Positions 15,009 to 22,869 of a stretch of 37,483 nucleotides of DNA are shown piece by piece. Numbering within the stretch: position 1 is the stretch's first letter; each line of letters starts with the position of its first letter. The notes under the pieces are model-generated. The model saw nothing but the letters and a program-made list of their open reading frames with translations. It was not told the DNA's origin and did not search any database. This stretch comes from an uncultured Acidobacteriota bacterium. GTDB lineage: Bacteria; Acidobacteriota; Vicinamibacteria; Vicinamibacterales; UBA2999. Location: the NCBI GenBank assembly GCA_902826065.1, contig CADEDM010000011.1:13149-50631 (forward strand). Direction: 5' to 3'. A program made the translations under genes and the position numbers.

Positions 15009-17306
15009 TCAGCGCGGAGGCGGTGCCAGGCGGCGCGTGGCCTCGTCGATCATCCGGTCGATGTTCGGCGTGGCCGGGTCGCGGTCGCGGGCCGTCTTCC
15101 AGGCGGCGAGCGCGTCGGCGAAGCGGCCGGCACGGGCGGCGACGACGCCGCGCACCACCCAGGGCCGGGCCAGCGAGGCGTCGATGGCGATGGCCGCCGC
15201 CGCGGCGCGTTCCGCTTCGACGTCGTTGCCGCGTTCGGCCAGCAGCCACGCCAGCTGCGACTGCTGGGGCGCCAGTTCGGGGAACGAGCGCAGGCTGGCG
15301 ATGAGGTCCTCCTGGGCGCGCGCCAGGGCCTCGCCGGCCCGCCCCGGCGCCGAGGGCACGTCGAGTGACAGCAGCGCCTGCGCGGCATAGGCCCGCACCA
15401 CCCGCGTGTCGTCGATCACGCGCGCCATCAGGACGGCGATCGCGCGATCGGTGCGGCGGCCCAGCAGCCCCAGCGTCCGAACGGCCTGGGCGCGGACCAT
15501 CGGCTCGGGATCCGACGCGGCGCCCAGGAGCGCGCCCTCGATGGCCGGGGTCACGACGGCGGCCGCGGGCGCGGCTGGCCGCTGCGCCGCCCGGCTGCGC
15601 GCCGTGGACGTCTGGCTCTCGACCGACGGGCTCTCCAGGGCCACGCCGCCAGCGCCGGCGAGGCGGCCGATGTACTCGGCGGCGCTGGCGCGCAGCATCG
15701 CGCCCTGCGCGCGGTCGACCGCCAGCGCGGCGAGCTGCGGGAGCACCGAGCCGTCGCCGGTGCCGGCGGCGTAGAGCGTCTTCGCGACGCCAGTGCTCCT
15801 GGTGCGCCGGGCGCCGTCGCCCCACCACGCGTCCATCTGTGTCGCTGCCCACTCGGGCGTCTTCTCGTCGTGGCAGGTCGTGCACGCGTTCGGCACGCCG
15901 AACGCCGCCGTGGTTTCCGGCACCGGTGACTGGAACGTGTGATCGCGGCGCCGCATCAGCAGCCGCCAGTTCACGTCGCTCATGTGGCAGTTGATGCAGC
16001 GGCTGCCGGCGGAATCGGGCTTGTGGAACGAGTGGCGCGTGAGTTCGTCGTCCGACCACGGCTGGCGGCTTTCGGCGGTGTCGGGCGCACGGCTGGTGAT
16101 GCGCGCCAGCGGCGACTGCGCGGCAGCGGGCGCCGCGGCGTCGGCCGGGCCCTGATGGCACTGGGTGCAGAGCTGATCGCCGGTGCGTCCGCTGCTGATG
16201 TCGACCTTCAACGAGGCGCCGTGGTTGGTCGGGCCGTGCGCCAGATGACAGCTCGTGCACGTCACCGCGCCGGCCCTAAAACAGCCCGAGAGCGTGAGCG
16301 CCTGCGTGCGATTGAAGCGATTCGGCCGGCCGTCGGGCCAGAACTCCCCCTGCGCGTCGAACTCGGGCAGCGGCTCGCTCACGAGGAACGGCAGCGCGTG
16401 GTCGGCATACCGCTCGCCGGCATCGAAGTCCGTGAAGACGTTGCGCTTGTTGCCGTGGCAGTAGCCACAGGTGTCGAAGGTACGGCGCTGATCGGCGGTG
16501 CGCGGCGAGAACGTGTGCAGCAACTCACCGAGCTGCCGGTTGTCGGCGCGCGAGCTGTAGGTCGGGATGCTCTTCGGGTCCTTCTCCCACGTCTCCATCA
16601 GCGCGACGTGAGACTTCCCCGGGCCGTGGCACGCCTCGCAACCGATGCCCAACTCGGTCCACGACGTCTTGTACGTGGCCGTCGCAGGCTGGTAGCCGCG
16701 ATCGAGATTCGTGGCGTGGCAGTTGAAGCAGTTGACGTTCCAGAGCTGGCGCAGGTCGTGCGCCTCGTCGGGAATCGGGGTGGTCTCTTTCCAGTCGAGC
16801 CATCGCCGGCCTTCGACGTGCCAGAAGATCGGCAGCACGTAGATGCGGCCGTCGGCCAGCGTCGAGAGGTACCCCTGGAACCGCTTCGAGCCCAGGGTGT
16901 AGTCGACGCTGAACGTCTCCGCGGCGCGGGTGCCGCTGCGCACGCTGACGAACGGCCGTCCGTTCTTCGTGCCGAACTCATAGCTGCGGCCGTGCGCCGA
17001 GAAGCGAGCGTCGCGGGTGAAGTTCCCGAGAATCGTCGCCTCGGCCACCGGCCGCGTCATCTGGATGTGCAGCGATGCCTTCCAGCGCGCGTACGTCTCC
17101 TGGTGGCAGCGTTCGCAGCTGGCGGAGCCCAGATAGTCGGCGGCGGATGACGTCGTGACTGGCGCCGCGGCCGGGGCGGCCACGGGCCGAGGCGGCTGCG
17201 ACGTTGCCAGCGCGCCGGCCGACTGCGTGCCCCCGCGCGCGGCGAGCCACGTCGACGCCGCGAGCACGGTGGCAGAAATCGCCAGCAGACGGGTGCCGAT
17301 GCCCAT
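15009..17306 (-). CDS. Octaheme c-type cytochrome with HEAT and TPR-like tail
   Basis: This secreted protein has eight CXXCH heme-binding motifs: CERCH, CFNCH, CEACH, CGYCH, CTSCH, CTQCH, CINCH and CTTCH. Counting from GTG 17324 they lie at about residues 70, 199, 229, 286, 356, 386, 443 and 481. They follow the layout of cytochrome c554-like multiheme proteins. After residue 500 come HEAT-like helices (DPEPMVRAQAVRTLGLLGRR, DDTRVVRAYAAQALLSLD) and a TPR-like end (AERAAAAAIAIDASLARPWVVRG). It probably moves electrons in the periplasm, with the tail for protein binding; redox partner and reaction are unknown. ATG 17306 is preferred over GTG 17324 because a TATCCT hexamer lies nine bases upstream; neither has a clear Shine-Dalgarno. 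Confidence 0.85.
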   Translation of the reverse strand: MGIGTRLLAISATVLAASTWLAARGGTQSAGALATSQPPRPVAAPAAAPVTTSSAADYLGSASCERCHQETYARWKASLHIQMTRPVAEATILGNFTRDARFSAHGRSYEFGTKNGRPFVSVRSGTRAAETFSVDYTLGSKRFQGYLSTLADGRIYVLPIFWHVEGRRWLDWKETTPIPDEAHDLRQLWNVNCFNCHATNLDRGYQPATATYKTSWTELGIGCEACHGPGKSHVALMETWEKDPKSIPTYSSRADNRQLGELLHTFSPRTADQRRTFDTCGYCHGNKRNVFTDFDAGERYADHALPFLVSEPLPEFDAQGEFWPDGRPNRFNRTQALTLSGCFRAGAVTCTSCHLAHGPTNHGASLKVDISSGRTGDQLCTQCHQGPADAAAPAAAQSPLARITSRAPDTAESRQPWSDDELTRHSFHKPDSAGSRCINCHMSDVNWRLLMRRRDHTFQSPVPETTAAFGVPNACTTCHDEKTPEWAATQMDAWWGDGARRTRSTGVAKTLYAAGTGDGSVLPQLAALAVDRAQGAMLRASAAEYIGRLAGAGGVALESPSVESQTSTARSRAAQRPAAPAAAVVTPAIEGALLGAASDPEPMVRAQAVRTLGLLGRRTDRAIAVLMARVIDDTRVVRAYAAQALLSLDVPSAPGRAGEALARAQEDLIASLRSFPELAPQQSQLAWLLAERGNDVEAERAAAAAIAIDASLARPWVVRGVVAARAGRFADALAAWKTARDRDPATPNIDRMIDEATRRLAPPPR

Positions 17307-17344
17307 CAGGCCGGAAGGATACACCGGCCCGTCGGGTCCAAGGG

Positions 17345-17370
17345 GACACGCACCTTACAAGGTGCGTGTC
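17345..17370 (-). terminator. Hairpin over the stop of the asnB-GT4 operon
   Basis: A perfect twelve-base inverted repeat (GACACGCACCTT / AAGGTGCGTGTC) with a two-base centre contains the stop codon of the GT4 gene (17355-17357). It is not followed by a T run. It probably ends the minus-strand operon before the cytochrome gene. Confidence 0.55.
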
Positions 17371-18542
17371 GCCGACCTGGCACGCAAGAGATCGCCGTAG
17401 AGCGTCTCGATGTCTCGCACCAGGCGACCCGCGTCGTAGGTCGCCGCCACGGCGGCGCGGCCACGCTGGCCCATCGCCCGCGCCGCCGCGCGGTCGCCGA
17501 GCACCGTCACGACGTGCGCGGCGATGGCCGCGTCGTCGTCCATGGGCGCCAGCCAGCCGGTGTCGCCGTGGCGCACGACGTCCGCCACGCCGCCGACGTC
17601 GGTCGACACCACCGGCACGCCGGCGGCCATCGCCTCGATCAGCGCCACCGGCGATCCTTCGTTGCGCGACGTCAGCACGACGACGTCGAGATCGGCATAG
17701 AGGCGGTCGAGGTCGGCGCGCCAGCCCAGGAAGCGGACGGCGTCGCCCAGGCCGAGCGTCGCCACGCGCTGCTCGAGCGCGCTGCGCAGCTCGCCATCGC
17801 CGACGATCAGGAAGCGGACGTCCGGGTGCGTCGCGCGCACGCGAACAGCCGCGGCCAGGAACACCTCGTGCGCCTTGATCGGCACGAGCCGCGCCACGAT
17901 GCCGACGAGCGGCGCCTCGCCCAGCCTCAGCTCCGCACGGAGCTCGCCGCGCTTTGCCTCCGCGCCCAGCAACGGCGCGAGATCGAAGCCGAGCGGCACG
18001 GGCGTGTACTGCGAGGGCTGGCCGACGCCCAGTGCCAGCAGCTCGTCGCGGACGCGCGGCGTCACCGTGAGCAGGCGGTCGGTGCGGCGCGCCAGCCCGC
18101 GTTCGATGGCGCGATACACGGCCGTCTTGGCCGGCGAGAAGTAACCGCGCAGCACGTGCCCGTGGAACGTGTGCACGATGACCGGCACCCCGGCCAGCAG
18201 CGCCGCCGCCCGCCCCACCGCGCCGGCCTTGGCCGTGTGCGTGTGGACGACGTGCGGCCGCAGCTCGCGCATCCGCGCCGCCAGCCGGCGCAAGGTCGCC
18301 ACGTCGCGCAGCGGCCGGATCTCGCGCCCGAGGTCGGGCATGACCTCGATGCGCGCCGACCGGCCGTGCAGGGCGAGGTAGTTGCCCTCGCCCGCCTCCT
18401 CGGTGCCGGTGATGAGCGTCGAGGCGAAGCGCGCGGGGTCGAGGCGCTCGTGCAGCAGGGTCGCGTGGATCGCCGGGCCGCCGATGTTGAGGCGGGCGAT
18501 GATGCGCAGCACGCGGATGCGGCCGTCGTCCGGCGTCACCAT
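17355..18542 (-). CDS. GT4-family glycosyltransferase
   Basis: This 395-residue GT-B glycosyltransferase shows the GT4 features. The N-terminal half has IIARLNIGGPAIHATLL and VVHTHTAKAGAVGR; the C-terminal half has GIVARLVPIKAHEVFL, FLIVGDGEL and the EX7E motif E295/E303 in NEGSPVALIEAMAAGVP. It should transfer a sugar from a nucleotide sugar to a lipid-linked acceptor at the cytoplasmic face. Start ATG 18542 overlaps the stop of the upstream asnB-type gene, so the two are translated together. An open frame continues upstream but that is inside the asnB coding region. The sugar cannot be told. It is the last gene of the minus-strand block of the glycan locus. Confidence 0.9.
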   Translation of the reverse strand: MVTPDDGRIRVLRIIARLNIGGPAIHATLLHERLDPARFASTLITGTEEAGEGNYLALHGRSARIEVMPDLGREIRPLRDVATLRRLAARMRELRPHVVHTHTAKAGAVGRAAALLAGVPVIVHTFHGHVLRGYFSPAKTAVYRAIERGLARRTDRLLTVTPRVRDELLALGVGQPSQYTPVPLGFDLAPLLGAEAKRGELRAELRLGEAPLVGIVARLVPIKAHEVFLAAAVRVRATHPDVRFLIVGDGELRSALEQRVATLGLGDAVRFLGWRADLDRLYADLDVVVLTSRNEGSPVALIEAMAAGVPVVSTDVGGVADVVRHGDTGWLAPMDDDAAIAAHVVTVLGDRAAARAMGQRGRAAVAATYDAGRLVRDIETLYGDLLRARSATRTL

Positions 18543-20470
18543 CGCTGGCGCCACGCCTGCCACATCAGCACCGTCCACACGGCCGGTTCCATGTTGGCGC
18601 GGCCCTCGACGTGGTGCGCCCACGCGCGCCGCACCGGCGCCGGGTCGAGGAGCCCATCGCGCAGCGCCGAGTCCGTCAGGAGCGCCTCGGCCCAGTCGCG
18701 CAGCGGTCCTCGCAACCACTCCCCCACCGGGATCGCGAACCCGGCTTTCGGCCGGTCGATGAGCGCATCGGGCACGTGCCGGCGCAGCACCTGCCGCAAC
18801 GCCCACTTGCCGCGGCCATCGCGGATGCGGCGGCTGCGCGGCTGCCGCCACGCCCACTCGACGACGCGATGGTCGAGCAGCGGCGCGCGCGCTTCGAGGC
18901 TCACCGCCATGCTGGCGCGATCGACCTTCACGAGGATGTCGTCGGGCAGGTAGCCGATGGTGTCGAGCAGCATCATCCGGTCGACGAACGACGGCACTGC
19001 CGCCGGCAGCGTCGGATCGTCGAGAGCCGTGACACATTCACCGCCGGCGCCGGCGACCGGAGGCGGCTGCCAGTGCGAGACCAGCGAGCGATAGACGCCA
19101 TCGTCGCCCGGCGCCTGCAGGGCGCGACCCAGCTTGTGCAGCTTGTCGCCGAGCGTGCGCTGCTTCAGCGCGCCGACGCCGAGGCGACCTCCGGCGCGTC
19201 CCACCGCATCCCACGCCGCCGGCGACAGCGTGCGCAACGCGCTACCAGCCGCCCGAGCCGCCACCGCGGGCATCCGTCGCCGCCGGCGCGCGACCTGCGG
19301 CGCCCACAGATAGCGGTTGTAGCCGCCGAACACCTCATCGCCGCCATCGCCCGACACGGCCACCGTCACCTGGGCGCGCGCCATCTCCGATACGAGGAAC
19401 GTCGGGATCTGCGACGAGTCGGCGAACGGCTCGTCGTACATCTCGGCCAGGCGCGGGATGACGGCCTGCGCACGCGCCGCCGACACGTACAGCTCGGTGT
19501 GGTCGGTGCCGAGGTGCGCGGCCACCGCCTTGGCGTCGCGAGCCTCGTCGTAGCCGGCCTCGTCGAAGCCGATGGTGAAGGTGCGCACGGCGCGCGTGCT
19601 CTCGGCCTGCATCAGCGCGACGACCGTGGACGAATCGACACCCCCCGAGAGGAACGCGCCCAGCGGCACGTCGGCCACCATGCGGCGGCGGGTGGCATCG
19701 CGCAGCAGCGCCTCGAGGGCGTCGATCGCCGCGTCGTCGCCGACGTGGTCGGGCGAGGGTCCGGCTTCGGCCAGGGCACGCGCGTCCCAGTAGCGGGTGG
19801 TCGTGACCTCGGCGCCTGGCCGCACGCGTGCGAACGTGCCGGGCTCGAGCTTGTGCAGCCCCTCGTAGATGCAGTGACGGCCGGGCACGCCGCCGAACCT
19901 GAGGTACGACGCCAGCGCCGCGGTCGACACCCGCGTGGGACAGGCCGGATGGGCCCGCAGCGCCTTCAGTTCCGATCCATAGAGGAAGACGCCGTCGTGC
20001 CAGCCGTAGTACAGCGGCTTCTTCCCCAGTCGATCGCGCGCCAGCCACAGCGTGCGCTCGTCGCGATCCCACAGCGCGATCGCGAACATGCCCCACAGTC
20101 GCGGGAACGTCGCCGCCGGTCCCCAGCGTTCGAAGCCGGCCAGCATCACCTCGGTATCGGAGGTGCCGCGGAAGCGCGCCCCCTGCGCGGCGAGCTCGTG
20201 GCGCAGGTCCTGGAAGTTGTAGATCTCGCCGTTGAACGTGACGACGAAGCGCCCGCCCGCGGAGTCCATCGGCTGATGGCCCGACGGCGTCAGGTCGATG
20301 ATCGCGAGCCGGCGGAAGCCCATCGCGATGCCGGCGGGTGCGTCCGCCCACACGCCGCGATCGTCAGGGCCACGGTGCGCGATGGCATCGGACATGCGGC
20401 CGGCCGTGTCGATGAGCTGGTCGACCGTCGAGGTGGCGGACGGAGACCAGAAGCCGGCGAGGCCGCACAT
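18536..20470 (-). CDS. asnB: Glutamine-dependent asparagine synthase-type amidotransferase
   Basis: The 644-residue product starts with the N-terminal nucleophile Cys2 (MCGLAGF), which hydrolyses glutamine after removal of the Met. The glutaminase part shows FRRLAIIDL (R52/R53), FNGEIYNF and SDTE. The synthase part has the ATP pyrophosphatase signature SGGVDSS at 275-281. The length and ending (about 640 residues) match the AsnB-like enzymes often found in exopolysaccharide loci. They may amidate a sugar acid or make asparagine; which one is unknown. Start ATG 20470 is fixed by the Cys2 rule; an open frame extends upstream but has no homology. It is divergent from the membrane-protein gene and has a GT4 gene downstream, overlapping it. 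Confidence 0.92.
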   Translation of the reverse strand: MCGLAGFWSPSATSTVDQLIDTAGRMSDAIAHRGPDDRGVWADAPAGIAMGFRRLAIIDLTPSGHQPMDSAGGRFVVTFNGEIYNFQDLRHELAAQGARFRGTSDTEVMLAGFERWGPAATFPRLWGMFAIALWDRDERTLWLARDRLGKKPLYYGWHDGVFLYGSELKALRAHPACPTRVSTAALASYLRFGGVPGRHCIYEGLHKLEPGTFARVRPGAEVTTTRYWDARALAEAGPSPDHVGDDAAIDALEALLRDATRRRMVADVPLGAFLSGGVDSSTVVALMQAESTRAVRTFTIGFDEAGYDEARDAKAVAAHLGTDHTELYVSAARAQAVIPRLAEMYDEPFADSSQIPTFLVSEMARAQVTVAVSGDGGDEVFGGYNRYLWAPQVARRRRRMPAVAARAAGSALRTLSPAAWDAVGRAGGRLGVGALKQRTLGDKLHKLGRALQAPGDDGVYRSLVSHWQPPPVAGAGGECVTALDDPTLPAAVPSFVDRMMLLDTIGYLPDDILVKVDRASMAVSLEARAPLLDHRVVEWAWRQPRSRRIRDGRGKWALRQVLRRHVPDALIDRPKAGFAIPVGEWLRGPLRDWAEALLTDSALRDGLLDPAPVRRAWAHHVEGRANMEPAVWTVLMWQAWRQRW

Positions 20471-20559
20471 TGACGTGTGAGGGCGTCTGGGAAAGGCCGA
20501 TCGACTGACGTGATCGGATAGGCCGCAGTCTATCCCAAGTGCTACGATCGCGGCCGACG

Positions 20560-21999
20560 ATGTGGGCGTTCGTCGCGCAGACGGCGCTGGCCTCACTGGC
20601 CTGTGTCGCGCTGCTGTTTGCATACCGGTGGATTCGGAGCCGTGCCCCCCTCGCGGCATTCCTGTTCGCGGCTGGCTTGCTCGCGCGTGTCGCGGCGGGC
20701 TTGGGCTTTGCCTTCTCGTGGCTCGGTGCGGCTGCGCCGGAGGTGCGCTTCGGGCCCGATACACGGTGGTTCCCCGATGCCACGATGTACTACGAGGACG
20801 CGATCGACGCCGCGGTGTTCGGGCTGGGCCGCGTCGGCGACGACATGGCGTCGCCGGTGTTCGTGCGCTCGCTCGCGTTGTGGATGCGGGCGACGGGCCA
20901 GAGCCACGCCTCCGCTCATCTGCTCAACGTGCTCGTGTTCGCGGCCCTGGCGGTGGGCATCTGCGCGGTGCTGACGCGGCGTGGCGACGTGCTGGGCCGG
21001 CGGGCCGCGGCGCTCGTGGTCGGCGTGTTCGCGTTGTCGCCGAATCTCATCATCCTCGCCTCGCAACCGCTGAAGGACACCCTCTTCTTCGGCGCACTGA
21101 CGGCGGTCGTGCTGGCACTCTGGTGGTTGTTGCCGGACGAGCCGGGGCGGCCAGTGCGCGTGCAACCCGTGCCGCTCGCGGTGGTGCTGCTGGGCATCTA
21201 CCTGATGTCGGGCATGCGCGCCTACTTCGGGCTGCTGATCCTGGGGCTGCTCGGCGCCGTCCTCGGCGTCCGCGGCCTGGCGCTGTGGCGCGGAGAACGT
21301 CGCCTCCCGCGGCGATTCATCGCCGCCGCCGCGATGCTGCTGGCCACCGTGTGGCTCGGATGCCGCATCGGGGGCGGGCCCTACTACCAGACGTTGGTCC
21401 AGCCGGTGGTGATGCCCATCACGGCCACCCTCGACGACGCCTTCTCGCGGGCGTTGTATGCGATGGGCGTGAGTCGTGAACCGCACCGCCGACCGCTGCC
21501 GGCGGAGACCGGGTTCCTGTCGGTGCTCGAGCGTTCGCGGCGCGGGTTCGAGGGCTCGGGCGGCGGCACCAACATGGCGCCGCCGGAGTTCGATCGCTCG
21601 CGACGCTCGGGTCTCGTCGCCCGCCTGTCGGGCGCACTCCTCGGTATCTCCGCGGTGTTCGTGCCGGTGACGCTGCTGCGCGCGGCGGGGCTGGTGAGCT
21701 TTCCTGGCGGCGGCACGATGCTGCTGCTCACCGACGTCGACACGCTCTTCATCGACGTCGCGATTCTGGCGTGCGCCATCCTGGTCTGGCGCTCCCGGCG
21801 TGATGTCGCCGGCCGGTGGGGCCTGACCCTCTTCCTGGTCGTGCTGGGATTCGTCTCTGCCGTGCTCGTCGGCTACGTCGTCACGAACTACGGCACGCTG
21901 TTCCGGCTGCGCCTGCTGGCGGTCGTGCCGTTCTGGCTCCTGCCGCTCGTGCTGTCGACACCGTCCGCGACCAGGCACGCCCCCGTGGCGCAGACTTAG
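20560..21999 (+). CDS. Polytopic membrane protein of a glycan locus
   Basis: About 479 residues with roughly ten hydrophobic segments, so an integral inner-membrane protein. No catalytic motif is certain. Recognisable parts are WFPDATMYYEDAIDA near residue 75 (an acidic first loop as in lipid-dependent membrane glycosyltransferases), SPNLIILASQPLKDTLFFG, and GMRAYFGLLILGL. A soluble loop (about residues 275-345) is rich in Arg and Gly (RRGFEGSGGGTNMAPP). Related proteins occur in surface-polysaccharide loci with unproven roles; transferase or polymerase activity is possible. Start ATG 20560 is used; a GTG at 20539 is in frame but adds only seven residues. The next gene starts three bases after its stop. 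Confidence 0.75.
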   Translation: MWAFVAQTALASLACVALLFAYRWIRSRAPLAAFLFAAGLLARVAAGLGFAFSWLGAAAPEVRFGPDTRWFPDATMYYEDAIDAAVFGLGRVGDDMASPVFVRSLALWMRATGQSHASAHLLNVLVFAALAVGICAVLTRRGDVLGRRAAALVVGVFALSPNLIILASQPLKDTLFFGALTAVVLALWWLLPDEPGRPVRVQPVPLAVVLLGIYLMSGMRAYFGLLILGLLGAVLGVRGLALWRGERRLPRRFIAAAAMLLATVWLGCRIGGGPYYQTLVQPVVMPITATLDDAFSRALYAMGVSREPHRRPLPAETGFLSVLERSRRGFEGSGGGTNMAPPEFDRSRRSGLVARLSGALLGISAVFVPVTLLRAAGLVSFPGGGTMLLLTDVDTLFIDVAILACAILVWRSRRDVAGRWGLTLFLVVLGFVSAVLVGYVVTNYGTLFRLRLLAVVPFWLLPLVLSTPSATRHAPVAQT

Positions 22000-22002
22000 G
22001 GT

Positions 22003-22869
22003 ATGGCCCTCGTCGGCTTCGACGCCCACCGCCTGCTCGATGCCCGCGCCCGCGGCGTGCGCTTCGACAACGTGCTCACCGTCGGCCGGCTCGATCTCTG
22101 TCTGCATCCCTCCGAGGTCGAGGCCCTCGATGGCCGCCTGACCGACAACGGCCGCCCACAGGTGTTCGAGGGCTACACCTTCGGCGCGCCAGCCGATCGG
22201 TTCCTGTTGCGCGGGCTCGGTGTCTCGACCCTCACCGTGCTGGACCACTCGGCCTACGAGGGGGCGACGCTGGTGCACGACCTCAACACGCCGCTGCCGG
22301 CGGCGTGCCACGCGCGCTACGACGCGGTCATCGAAGCCGGCACACTCGAGCACGTCTTCAACTTCCCGGTGGCCGTCGCCAGTCTCATGCAGGCCGTGAA
22401 GCCCGGCGGCACGCTGTTCCTGACCACGCCGGCCAACAACCTCTGCGGCCACGGCTTCTACCAGTTCAGTCCCGAGGTGATGTTCCGGATCTTCAGCGCC
22501 GAGAACGGCTACCGCGTGCAGCACGTGACGATGCTGCCGTGCATGTATCCGGCGGTGGAGCTGGCGCCGATCGGCACCACCTACGACGTCACCGATCCGG
22601 CCGTGGTGCACCGCCGCGTCGGCCTGCGATCGGCGCGGCCGGCGATGCTGGCCGTGCAGGCCACCCGCGTCGCCGACGTCGTCCCGTTCGCGACGCCGCC
22701 GCTGCAGAGCGACTACGTGGCGAAGTGGGAGGGCCAGGCGGCGACGCGCGGCGGGCTGCGCGGCCTCGCCGCTCGCCTGCCGCTGTGGCTGCGGGCGCGC
22801 GCCATCGGCCTCTACCATCGCTGGGAGTACTCGTACTGGAACCGGCGTGCCTACTCGCCGCGCCGCTGA
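22003..22869 (+). CDS. Class I methyltransferase-like protein, degenerate motif I
   Basis: This 288-residue protein has the later half of a class I SAM-dependent methyltransferase: DAVIEAGTLEHVFNFPVAVASLMQAVKPGGTLFLTTPANN at 108-147, with a post-motif (GHGFYQFSPEVMFRIFSAENGYR). The expected GxGxG of motif I is not visible; the region where it should be reads LTVLDHSAYEGATLVHDLN (77-95). It may bind SAM in another way or may have lost catalysis. It lies between two membrane proteins in a packed plus-strand block, so it probably acts on a glycan or its lipid carrier. Start ATG 22003 comes three bases after the previous stop; no clear ribosome binding site is visible. Confidence 0.75.
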   Translation: MALVGFDAHRLLDARARGVRFDNVLTVGRLDLCLHPSEVEALDGRLTDNGRPQVFEGYTFGAPADRFLLRGLGVSTLTVLDHSAYEGATLVHDLNTPLPAACHARYDAVIEAGTLEHVFNFPVAVASLMQAVKPGGTLFLTTPANNLCGHGFYQFSPEVMFRIFSAENGYRVQHVTMLPCMYPAVELAPIGTTYDVTDPAVVHRRVGLRSARPAMLAVQATRVADVVPFATPPLQSDYVAKWEGQAATRGGLRGLAARLPLWLRARAIGLYHRWEYSYWNRRAYSPRR

